Part shown: positions 16,531-25,100 of the stretch, in pieces
Layout: every line of letters starts with the position of its first letter
Numbering within the stretch: the stretch's first letter is position 1
Source of the DNA: DAOPKN01 sp035391225
Lineage (GTDB): Bacteria > Thermotogota > Thermotogae > MWEM01
Length of the DNA stretch: 64,000 nt
Direction of reading: 5' to 3'
NCBI GenBank assembly: GCA_035391225.1
Contig: DAOPKN010000001.1
Location: 124,001 to 188,000, forward strand
The notes under the pieces: model-generated
What the model saw: only the letters and a program-made list of their open reading frames with translations
Database searches by the model: none
Told to the model about the DNA's origin: nothing
Program-made: the position numbers and the translations under genes

Positions 16531-17622
16531 ATGAAAAGAGCGGTTTTGCTGTTCCTTGCTTTGGCGTTCGTGGGGGGGCTTTTCGCCAGCAGTTTCCATG
16601 GGATTTCCTTCGAAGAATGGAAAACCGTGCTGGAACTGGGGAGCCCGTCGGAGAAAAAGATGGCTTTGGAAGCCCTGGGAAACATGATCGAACCCCAGGC
16701 AGAACAAATTTTGCTTTCGTACCTGGAGCACCCTGACTTGGAACTGCGTTTTTCGGCGGTGTGGTCGCTGGGGCAGCTGTGTAGTTCCCAGGCTGCCACG
16801 AGCATTGCGTGGATGATGGGGGAATACCAGGACGTACGGATCGACGGTGCATTGGTGAACATCGGTTTTCCAGCTGTGCCTCCGTTGGTACTCAAACTGA
16901 AACTGGCCTACTTGATGAAGGAGATGGAACAAGGCATTCGTATTTCGCGGATCCTGGTGGATATTGGGGATCCCGAGGGATTGCTGGAAGTGGCCACTTT
17001 CTTGTCCAACTTGTTGGGGGACGAATCCTACAAGGGACACGCATCGAGCATGCTTTCGCAAATCGGGGAAAAAGCCGTAGAACCGCTTCTAATTGCTCTT
17101 CGGAGCACCTACAACGACGAGGTGAAAGTCAACATCATCGGCACGCTGGTGCAAATCGGTGATGCCCGGATCCTTTCGGACCTGTACACCCTTTCTTCCC
17201 ATCCCAACCCGGCTATCCGCCGACATGTCGCCAATGCACTTGGTCGGATGCCTTCCCCGGACAACCTTCCCTACCTTTCCAGCATGTTACGCGACGGGGA
17301 TCAGAGTGTTCGAATCCAGGCGATCGTTGCATTGGGCGAAATCAAAGATCCTTCTTCGGTATCTGCGCTCATGGGCCTGCTAACCGACATGTCTCCGGTG
17401 ATTCGTGCCTACTCCGCCTACGCTCTCGGGGAGATCAAGGATGTGCGAGCCGTGTATCCCCTTATCCAACTGTTGAACGATGAATCCGTGCTGAAGACCG
17501 TGGATCCGCGCACCGGGAAGTCCATCGAGATGGCTGTGGCAGCATTTGCCGTGGAAGCTTTGAAGAAAATCAACGATCCCCGTGGACTCGACGAATTACG
17601 AAGAAGGGGATTGCTCGAGTAA
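16531..17622 (+). CDS. Exported HEAT-repeat protein
   Basis: A 363-residue protein with a signal peptide (MKRAVLLFLALAFVGGLFAS). It then consists of about nine HEAT/PBS-lyase-like helical repeats, for example EKKMALEALGNMIEPQAEQI, SVRIQAIVALGEIKDPSSVS and PVIRAYSAYALGEIKDVRAV. Such solenoids are protein-protein adaptors. Catalytic residues are not seen. It follows the GTPase gene by 26 bases with GGGGGGG upstream and precedes pilC by about 27 bases. A periplasmic scaffold role for the pilus/secretion machine is a guess from location. Confidence 0.82.
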   Translation: MKRAVLLFLALAFVGGLFASSFHGISFEEWKTVLELGSPSEKKMALEALGNMIEPQAEQILLSYLEHPDLELRFSAVWSLGQLCSSQAATSIAWMMGEYQDVRIDGALVNIGFPAVPPLVLKLKLAYLMKEMEQGIRISRILVDIGDPEGLLEVATFLSNLLGDESYKGHASSMLSQIGEKAVEPLLIALRSTYNDEVKVNIIGTLVQIGDARILSDLYTLSSHPNPAIRRHVANALGRMPSPDNLPYLSSMLRDGDQSVRIQAIVALGEIKDPSSVSALMGLLTDMSPVIRAYSAYALGEIKDVRAVYPLIQLLNDESVLKTVDPRTGKSIEMAVAAFAVEALKKINDPRGLDELRRRGLLE

Positions 17623-17649
17623 TTTTGCCCCGAAAGGAAGATGGAAACC

Positions 17650-18843
17650 ATGCCCAATTTTTCCTACAAGGCAACAGATATCAATGGCACGCGCTTGAAC
17701 GGAGTGGTGACTTCCACGAACGAGGCAGCGGCGGTAAACTCGCTGATCAACAAGGGATACGTGGTTCTCTCGCTCAAGGAAGTCAAGTCGCACCGGATGA
17801 AACCGCTGTTCTCCCTGAAACTCATGGACTTGATGACGTTTTCCCGCCAGCTTGCCACCATGGTGGAAGCCGGGGTGAACCTTGCCAACGCCCTTGAGGT
17901 GTTAGCGGAGCAGGAAGTCTTTTCTCCCCGTTTTCGCAAGATCGTAACCAACGTTCTGGTGAACATCGAATCGGGGATGAGTTTCGCGGAAGCGTTGCAA
18001 AACGAGAAAGCCTTCGACGAAATTTTCATCAACATGGTGGACGCCGGGGAAACCAGTGGAACGTTGTCGGAAACGCTGGACAAGGTGGCGTCGTTCTACG
18101 AGTCACAGAAAAGGTTGCGCGACGAAATCAAGTCTGCGACCACCTACCCCGCCTTCATCCTTGTTTTTGCGGTTGTGATGGTGGTGGTGATCACCTTCTT
18201 CATCCTTCCCAAGCTGGTGGAATCCTTTGGCACGGAACCGACCGGTATCATGGCGGTGTTGATGAAAGCCAACAAATTTATTGGGGACAACTGGATTATC
18301 GTGGTTTTGGCGTTGGTGGGATTGGCGATTGGTACCTTCTTTTTCCTCAAAACCTCCGCGGGAAAGTCCACGGTATCCGCCATCATGGGTGTGATTCCCG
18401 CGGTGAAGAACATCCGTCGCAACAGCTCCCTGGAGCGGTACTGTCGTACCCTGGCAGTGATGATGTCCACCGGTGTGGATATCATCAAGTCCTTGGACTT
18501 GGCAAGTAAGGCGTCAGGAGACATCCGATTCGAGAAAATCACCGAGACGATGACCGATTCCATCAAGGCGGGAACCAGTCTCGAAGCGGCATTCGATGAT
18601 GCTGGGCCATTTCCGGGAATCGTTGTGGCCATGGTGGGTACGGGCGAAAGAACCGGTAAGATGGATGCGGTGTTGGAGAAGGTGGCGATTTTCTTTGAGG
18701 AGAAAGTGCGCACCTCGGTCAAACAGCTCGTTTCCTTGCTCGAGCCCGCCATGATCGTCTTCGTGGGGCTTTTCATCGCTTTCATTGCCTACACGATGTA
18801 CAGCTCGATCTTCCAGGGGCAGCAGAACATCAGTGGACTGTAA
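17650..18843 (+). CDS. pilC: Type IV pilus / type II secretion inner-membrane platform protein (PilC/GspF)
   Basis: Polytopic platform protein that couples the assembly ATPase to pilin polymerisation. Two GspF domains are evident: MTFSRQLATMVEAGVNLANA (near residue 65) and its repeat RYCRTLAVMMSTGVDIIKSL. Membrane segments lie at about 170-195, 215-240 and the C-terminal 365-390. Length is 397, as expected. ATG 17650 is preferred over 17641 because AAAGGAAG lies at proper spacing. The next gene, a pseudopilin, starts at or before the stop codon. The partner ATPase PilB is encoded separately at 31917-33659. Confidence 0.94.
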   Translation: MPNFSYKATDINGTRLNGVVTSTNEAAAVNSLINKGYVVLSLKEVKSHRMKPLFSLKLMDLMTFSRQLATMVEAGVNLANALEVLAEQEVFSPRFRKIVTNVLVNIESGMSFAEALQNEKAFDEIFINMVDAGETSGTLSETLDKVASFYESQKRLRDEIKSATTYPAFILVFAVVMVVVITFFILPKLVESFGTEPTGIMAVLMKANKFIGDNWIIVVLALVGLAIGTFFFLKTSAGKSTVSAIMGVIPAVKNIRRNSSLERYCRTLAVMMSTGVDIIKSLDLASKASGDIRFEKITETMTDSIKAGTSLEAAFDDAGPFPGIVVAMVGTGERTGKMDAVLEKVAIFFEEKVRTSVKQLVSLLEPAMIVFVGLFIAFIAYTMYSSIFQGQQNISGL

Positions 18844-18847
18844 TGGT

Positions 18848-19267
18848 TTGGGCAGGAAGCGCCCGGGGTTTACGCTGGTCGAGTTGCTGGTTCTCCTGGG
18901 CTTAAGCTGTTTTTTTGCGGGAACCTTCGGCGTGGCCGTGATACGGTCGGTGGGTTTCTTGGATGGATTTTCCGAACGGCTCTTTTTGAGCGAGTTCCGC
19001 TTGCGGTTCGAGCATACGCGCAAGGAAGCGCTCATGGCCCTGGAACCGAAGGAGCTCGTGGTGGAAAAGGGGAGCACCTGGTACGGTTATCGGTTTCCGC
19101 ATCAGGTACGCGTTTCCTTCAATGCCGCGGGAATCATGGGAAAAGGACAAACCATTCTTTTGGAGAAAAATAAAGGGTGGCACTTCTTGACCATCCAGCC
19201 CGTAACGGGTGAAATTTCTTTTCAAACGTGTGAAAGTTCCGGGAACACCGGGAATGGGGGGCGATGA
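18848..19267 (+). CDS. Prepilin-like protein (GspH/FimT-type pseudopilin)
   Basis: A short class III signal (MGRKRPG) is followed by FTLVELLVLLGL, the type IV prepilin cleavage and methylation motif G|FTLVE. The first 25 mature residues are the conserved hydrophobic helix. The remaining about 105 residues have the size of a GspH/FimT head domain. The start is TTG 18848; an upstream GTG at 18833 would give a longer leader and cannot be excluded. No strong Shine-Dalgarno is visible, so translation may be coupled to pilC. It overlaps the pilM-like gene by about 14 bases. Confidence 0.82.
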   Translation: MGRKRPGFTLVELLVLLGLSCFFAGTFGVAVIRSVGFLDGFSERLFLSEFRLRFEHTRKEALMALEPKELVVEKGSTWYGYRFPHQVRVSFNAAGIMGKGQTILLEKNKGWHFLTIQPVTGEISFQTCESSGNTGNGGR

Positions 19268-20345
19268 CTTGCAGATCTTTAACCGCCGCGTTCTTGTTTT
19301 GGAAACCAATAATTTCGTGACCAAGGCGCTTCTGGTTCGTATTGCGGCAAAGAAAGCCAAGATCCTCAAGAAGTACAAGAAGGTGCACACGCATTTCGAG
19401 GGCGAGTGGATTTCCGCAACGCAGTTGGAAACGATGAAAAAAGCCCTTGCCTTCATTGGGACCGACGTGGAAGATTATGTCGTGATTAACTTCCCTTTCG
19501 AACGCGTCATCAGTTCCGTGGAAACCATGCCCAACCTTGCGGAAGAGCAACTCAAGAATGCCATAAAATTCAAAATGTCCGAGGAATTCAACATCCCCGT
19601 GGCGGACTTCATCATCGAGGTGGCGAAAGCTTCGCGCGGGGAGAAACCCCCTGCGGGTAACCGCCACTTGGCGTTTGCTACCCGCAAGAGTTCGCTGGAA
19701 GAATTCCTGAGCAAGGTGCTGGGGATTTCCAAGGTACCCGAGCCGGACATACTGATCCCGGATAGTTTGAAATACCTGGAATTGTTTGATGCGCGCTCGC
19801 TCCGCGAATCGGGTTTGCGGGACGAACGATTCAGCTTCCTTATCTGCATGGATTTGAACTACTCCGTGCTTTTCATCTTCAAAAACGGCTACCTGTGGAA
19901 CCTCATGGAAATACCCTATTCCCTCAAGGAGTTGATTGGGGCACTTGCGGAAAAATCCATCGACGTGGACGAAGTGGTTTCCGCGCTCGTGGAGGGTTCC
20001 GAGATTGGCTCGCTGAGCTACGTCAAGGAAGTGCAACCGGTGCTCGACCAGTCGTACCAGCAGTTCTTGTTCGAGGCGGAGAAATCCATCCGGAATTTCT
20101 TGATCGGCCAGAAAGTGCAGAATCCGTTGGGTCAAATCCATTCCATTTTCGTGACATCCCTGAATAATCGCTTGACGATGGACTTGGAGTTCCAAGCCCA
20201 TCAAATGCGCTTGCTGAACGGCATGCGTATCCAGCGGATTCCTTTGAAAGAGGACTTCCCCACCGAGCTTGATTCTTTCCGGACGGTGTTGGGGTTAGCG
20301 TATCGGGGGGTGAGGCAAATTGGTCGATGTAAATTTGTACAGTAA
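19254..20345 (+). CDS. pilM: PilM-like actin-fold assembly protein
   Basis: A 363-residue protein in the PilM position of a pilMNOPQ cluster. The N-terminus (IFNRRVLVLETNNFVTKALLV) and the central stretches FSFLICMDLNYSVLFIF and YQQFLFEAEKSIRNFLIG resemble PilM/FtsA-like actin folds, which bind PilN in the cytoplasm. Identity is too low for certainty. ATG 19254 and TTG 19269 are both possible starts; the first is used here. The GTG/TTG region at its end overlaps the start of the pilN-like gene. Confidence 0.75.
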   Translation: MGGDDLQIFNRRVLVLETNNFVTKALLVRIAAKKAKILKKYKKVHTHFEGEWISATQLETMKKALAFIGTDVEDYVVINFPFERVISSVETMPNLAEEQLKNAIKFKMSEEFNIPVADFIIEVAKASRGEKPPAGNRHLAFATRKSSLEEFLSKVLGISKVPEPDILIPDSLKYLELFDARSLRESGLRDERFSFLICMDLNYSVLFIFKNGYLWNLMEIPYSLKELIGALAEKSIDVDEVVSALVEGSEIGSLSYVKEVQPVLDQSYQQFLFEAEKSIRNFLIGQKVQNPLGQIHSIFVTSLNNRLTMDLEFQAHQMRLLNGMRIQRIPLKEDFPTELDSFRTVLGLAYRGVRQIGRCKFVQ

Positions 20346-20928
20346 GAAAAAACCACGCTTGAAATTGCTCACGGTTCTTATCCTAACGGGGATCCTTGTG
20401 CTTCCGGTTGCCGCGTTTCGCATAACCCTTTGGTCGCTGCAAATGGTGGAATTCAACCGGCTCCAGAGCCAGTACCCAATCGCAGCGAGGGAAATGCAAT
20501 CGTTTCGGAGTTCCGAATTCGCCGCAGCCAGGCAAAGATTGGACCAGCAGGAACGCAACCTGAGCGCGATGGTCACACGCGTACGGGCTGAAACCGCAAA
20601 AGTGGAAAAAGACCTGGTGTACGCAGGTACGGTGCAAAGGGTCTTTTCCAGTTTTTCCGACAGTTTCTCCCAAACGGGGAACGGGGAAAAAGTTTTCTTG
20701 AACCGTATGGCGGTTTCCAGGGGAAGCACAATGGATATGAGCTACTACGACATACCGTTTGCCGAAGAAAGTACCCAAACCCTTTCTTTATCCTTCGATT
20801 TCCATCAATCTTTCATGGAAAGCCTTTTGAAAACATTCCCCGCACCGGACGCAGACGCACAGGAAATCAATTTCCTTTTCTTGAACGCATTGTACAACCA
20901 GCTTTCCTTGGACCTGAAGGGGATGTGA
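20320..20928 (+). CDS. pilN: PilN-like inner-membrane assembly protein
   Basis: Bitopic protein of 202 residues. The cytoplasmic tail MVDVNLYSKKKPR contains the VNL/INLLP-like motif PilN uses to bind PilM. A single membrane helix (LTVLILTGILVLPVAAF) is followed by a coiled coil at about 45-100 and a small periplasmic domain. The start is TTG 20320 with GGGGGTGAGG upstream. It sits between the pilM- and pilO-like genes, the normal order. Assignment is by architecture and position. Confidence 0.75.
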   Translation: MVDVNLYSKKKPRLKLLTVLILTGILVLPVAAFRITLWSLQMVEFNRLQSQYPIAAREMQSFRSSEFAAARQRLDQQERNLSAMVTRVRAETAKVEKDLVYAGTVQRVFSSFSDSFSQTGNGEKVFLNRMAVSRGSTMDMSYYDIPFAEESTQTLSLSFDFHQSFMESLLKTFPAPDADAQEINFLFLNALYNQLSLDLKGM

Positions 20929-20932
20929 TCGC

Positions 20933-21430
20933 ATGAAGATGCTATCGATTCAACGTCTCTTCGGCATTCTGATCGCCCTGGGGGTGTTTGTCGCGGGGGT
21001 GGTTTTGCTGGACCTACTGCCCTTCTTGAAATTCCAAGAGGAATCCAACGCTTTGCGGGAAGCTGCCCAGATCTACGAGACGACGTACCGCACGTTGGAG
21101 CTGGAGAAGACCAAGTACGCGCAGTACAGTGCCTTGGAGCAAAAAAGTGCCGAGGAATTCGACGGATTGCAAGCCATTTTCCGGCAAGCCGGTGCCCCCT
21201 TGGAACCGCACGGAGATTCCTTCGTGTTCAGTGGGTGGGTGGATGGAAATACCCTTGCCCGGGTGCTGAATTTCCTGGGGGGGTGCTCCACCTTGGTGCT
21301 GGAATCTTTCTCTTTCGAAAGCCAGAGCCCGCTGCCCATCATGATTGGGAAGGCCGAGTCTTTCCCGGTGCGGGTTGACTTGTTCCAGGTGAAGCGGGTC
21401 CCATACGATGTTTCCCTGGTAAAGAGGTGA
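20933..21430 (+). CDS. pilO: PilO-like inner-membrane assembly protein
   Basis: Bitopic protein of 165 residues. One N-terminal membrane helix (LFGILIALGVFVAGVVLLDLL) is followed by a short coiled coil (near 40-75) and a compact periplasmic ferredoxin-like domain. This is the PilO/GspM layout. ATG 20933 begins four bases after the preceding stop codon. It would pair with the PilN-like protein to build the periplasmic alignment complex. Evidence is position and topology only. Confidence 0.7.
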   Translation: MKMLSIQRLFGILIALGVFVAGVVLLDLLPFLKFQEESNALREAAQIYETTYRTLELEKTKYAQYSALEQKSAEEFDGLQAIFRQAGAPLEPHGDSFVFSGWVDGNTLARVLNFLGGCSTLVLESFSFESQSPLPIMIGKAESFPVRVDLFQVKRVPYDVSLVKR

Positions 21431-21434
21431 TGTG

Positions 21435-22133
21435 ATGCCGAAAAAAAAGAATGCCAAGAAAGGCCAAAGTTCCCAACTGGTTCGCATCGTTGCGCTCGTG
21501 GTGATCGTAGGGATATTTGGTGCGGTTGTGGTTTTCTACACTTTGCCCCAGTTGGGCATCAACCTGTTTGGAGGAGGGAAGAAGCCTGCCTCCACCTCCA
21601 CGCGTACGGTGTCCACGCGGACCACCACGACCACCGTGAAACCCCCGGAAACGAAACCCGTTTCGGGTGTGGATCCCCAGGCGGAGAAAACCATTCTGCA
21701 AAACGTGAAAGAAGCCATTGCGAGTGCGGGACCTTCTGCGCAGCTTTCGTACTCCCAGGATCTTTTTGAACCCTTCCTGATCCAGCTGGAAAACCGAGAA
21801 GAAGTGGAAAGACTGCTGTTTTCAACGGGTGAGGGGATCCAAACTCTTGCGGATACAACGTTTGTATCCTTCTTCGATGGAGGTACCGAACCGGAAACTA
21901 TGGCATGGGTCCGGATGCGAAGGTACCAAAACCAGATCATTGAACTGAAAACGAACGACCTTTTGCCCGGCACCGATGATATGCAAGTGCTGGACATAAG
22001 CCAGCAAGGCATTTTAATCTACAAGTATCCCGAGGTAAATGAAGAGGGGGCTGCCACCAAACCTCAATTGTACCGGGTTCTGGCAAAACCGTTTGAAGAG
22101 ATGGGAAGGATGCGTTTCCCGCTCAACCCGTAG
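21435..22133 (+). CDS. Membrane-anchored protein in the PilP position
   Basis: A 232-residue protein. A basic N-terminus (MPKKKNAKKGQ) precedes one membrane helix at about 18-40. A Thr/Ser/Pro-rich linker follows (a run of TTTT near residues 60-68). The C-terminal domain at about 90-230 is globular. It lacks a lipobox, unlike typical PilP lipoproteins, but sits exactly between the pilO- and pilQ-like genes. ATG 21435 is used with AGAGGTG upstream; GTG 21432 is adjacent. A link between inner-membrane PilNO and the secretin is inferred from location. Confidence 0.62.
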   Translation: MPKKKNAKKGQSSQLVRIVALVVIVGIFGAVVVFYTLPQLGINLFGGGKKPASTSTRTVSTRTTTTTVKPPETKPVSGVDPQAEKTILQNVKEAIASAGPSAQLSYSQDLFEPFLIQLENREEVERLLFSTGEGIQTLADTTFVSFFDGGTEPETMAWVRMRRYQNQIIELKTNDLLPGTDDMQVLDISQQGILIYKYPEVNEEGAATKPQLYRVLAKPFEEMGRMRFPLNP

Positions 22134-22151
22134 GAGCCCGATTTGGAAAGG

Positions 22152-22181
22152 AAGTAGAAACAAGTAGAAACAAGTAGAAAG
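22152..22181 (+). repeat. Three tandem 10-base repeats upstream of the secretin gene
   Basis: Units AAGTAGAAAC, AAGTAGAAAC and AAGTAGAAAG stand directly in tandem. They lie between the PilP-position gene and the secretin start codon, about 20 bases before the ribosome-binding site GGGGGGAAAA. Confidence 0.9.
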
Positions 22182-22199
22182 ATATAGGGGGGAAAATCC

Positions 22200-25100
22200 A
22201 TGAAATGGACCCGTTTGTTTGTGTTCTTCGCAATGCTGTTGCTTGCTGTCGGCTCGCTGTATGCCGCGGAGCTGGTGAACTACTCGTACTTCCCCGCGGA
22301 CGATTCCGCGAACTTCATCTTCGTTTTTTCCACGGAACCCACCGGAATGGCCACCCGTTCCCAAGATTACGGTCGATACTTCGAAATCACCTTGCAAGGG
22401 AACATACAGGATGATCAAGAGATCCTCCGCTTCTTGGGGTACTCCCCGGTAGTGGGATTCAAGGCAACTTCTGGCAAAGACATGATTACCCTTCGATTCG
22501 ACATGTTGCTCCCGCGGGAACCACAAGTGGAAATCCTGGCGAACTCCTTGCGAGTTTCTTTCCCTCGGAACACGTTCCCGATCCAGGAATTTGCCTCCTA
22601 CACCGATACGGCATTGTCTGGTGACCGTCCCACGCTGGTATCCTTGCTCACCGTGTTGCGCAAGTACCTGGATGTGAACCTGGTGATCGATGAAACCTCC
22701 ATCGGCAATGCCCGAGCGGAATTCGTGATGCTTTCGGAAAACCTGAAGGCCGAGGATTTCTTCCTGCAAATTCTCATGAACAACCCCACCATCGGGTACG
22801 CATTCTTGCCGAACCGCACCATTTACATCGTGCGTAAGGAAGAACTCGATAATAAAGTACAGCAAATGCTCCAAGAAGTGTCCCTTTCTCCCGTGCAAAC
22901 CACCTCCTTTTGGTCTTCGTACACGTTCGTGATTCAGAAGAGCTCGGAACTGTACATGTCCCTCAGTGCGCAAGAAGAGAATAGCCAGTCACGAACGTTG
23001 AATACCGAAGCCTTTCGCCAATTGATCCTGGAGGAATTCGGGAACAAGTTCGCCAAAATCGGTCCTACCCTTGCCAACAACCTGATCGTTCTTCCCCGTG
23101 GGAAGGGTGCGGAAGAGGATATTACCGTGGGGGTTTTGCTCTACGGTGAGGCATCTACGCATGAGCGCTTCGAGTATTTCATGGCGTTTTTCGAAGGGAT
23201 CAATGTCAGTGGGGAAGAGGGGAACCTTGAAGCGGAACCCAAGGAATACAGCCAAACCATTGCTTTCGACCCGCTGCTCGTGGAGGAACTTCGCGAATTC
23301 CTCGTTTTCTACACCAAAACGATTCGTACGCAGCTCCCGGAAAACGAGCGCAGCTCTTACATCGAGGGAGTAAGCTTCGAAATGAAAAGCCAACCAAACC
23401 GTGTCATTCTGTACGGTTCCCCCGATCAGGTACAGAAACTCCGCGGATACCTGGAAGGGTATATCCACGACCGGAAAGCGCGGGGCAACGAAAAGTTGGA
23501 ATCTTTTCCGGTGCAGGACGGATACGGAAAGATCTTTGCACTTTCCCTGTCCCGGATCTTTCCCAAGGCCCTTTCCGAAAGCCAGGGGTTTTCCGGCAAG
23601 GAGTTGGTCCAAACCCCTACCTTCGAATGGGATAGCCAGTTGGTTTCCGACTTGTACTCTTTCGATGGCCAGGTAGACCAAGTAACCATCCTGGGTTCCA
23701 GTTACGAGGTTTCCACCGCCAAGCGGATCGCGGACGACTGGGGTTTATTGGTGCCACCCTTGGAGTCGGAGATCCGGATGATGGTGTTTTCCAACAACAT
23801 CCCCGAATCCATCCTGGATGGATTGAAAAACCCGCTTGGCCCCAACAGCCTTGCTGCAAGGTTTCCGCTTTTGCAAATCGATTTCAGCTTCGACCCCCTG
23901 GTCGTGGTGAAAGGTAAACCCCACGATATCGATGCGCTGCAAGGGTACGTACGCGAAATCGAGTCGGCCTGGGTGCAGGAGTTTGAGAACTACGAGGTTT
24001 TGCCGGTGAGCGATGCCTTTTTCGCCGAGCAAGGATTGGTCAACGAGCTGCAGCAATTCATTGGGATTCGATGGCCTTCCATCGATTTGTTTCCCTTTCC
24101 CGGGTTGAAGGTTGTGCTTTTGAAAGCCCCCGCTTCGACGAACATGAAAAATGCCATGGAAGAAATCCGACGCGCCGACCAGGAAATTTCCCAAATCCCG
24201 GAGGTTGCTTCGCGGCTGGTGTACTTCGATCGTCTCTCCGAGCAGGACATCCAGTCCATATGGGAAAATTTCTACAAGGAACGGGGCGTGGAAAAGCTGT
24301 ACTTCTCTTTCCTCGATGCCTACAAGGTGTATGGTCCCCAGCAAGCCGTGGACGAGATGATCCGCGAACTCAAGGAGCTGGACGTCACCCGCATCATGGG
24401 AAGGGCCACCGAGGAACCCGTGGTTGAAGAGCTGGTGCGGATCCGCATCACCACCCTCAGCTTGCAAGAAGTGCAACAACTCCTTTCCACCAAGGTTCCC
24501 AACGTGGTATTGACCCCCTTCCAGGATATCGGTTTCTTTCTCAAGGGCACGGTGGAACAGATCGAGAAGGCCAAGAACTTCCTGAACACCTTGAGCACGG
24601 ACTTCATGGAGGAAAGCTCCATCGTTTCGCTCTCTTCCGGAGTGGCCCCGGAAACGGTGAAAAGCGTGCTGGCGCTGTACTACCCGGAAGGCCAAATTCA
24701 AATCCTTGACCTGGGCAACTCGCGCCTGTTGTTGAAAGGGCAGAAGGAGCGCTTGGAAAATGCCCGGCTGGTTCTCAAAAGCTTTGGGCTCGTGGACACC
24801 CCGGAGTCGCTGGAGAAGCCCTTTGTGAAAACCGTTGCCTACGGGGCGCAACTACCCGGTAAGATCTACCAGTACTCTCCCGCGGACATTCCCACGCTTC
24901 TTTCCGCGCTGTACCCTTCGCTGCAGGTGGACCACCTGGAAACCTCCCGGGTTTTCCTGCTGATCGGCCAGAAGAGCGACGTCTTGGATGCGGAAGCGTA
25001 CATCCAGCAACTTCTTTCCAGCGAAGAACCCATCATTACCCGCACGGTAAGCTTTTCGCGGTTGTACGACGAAACGGCCCGGGCGGACATCACACCTGAA

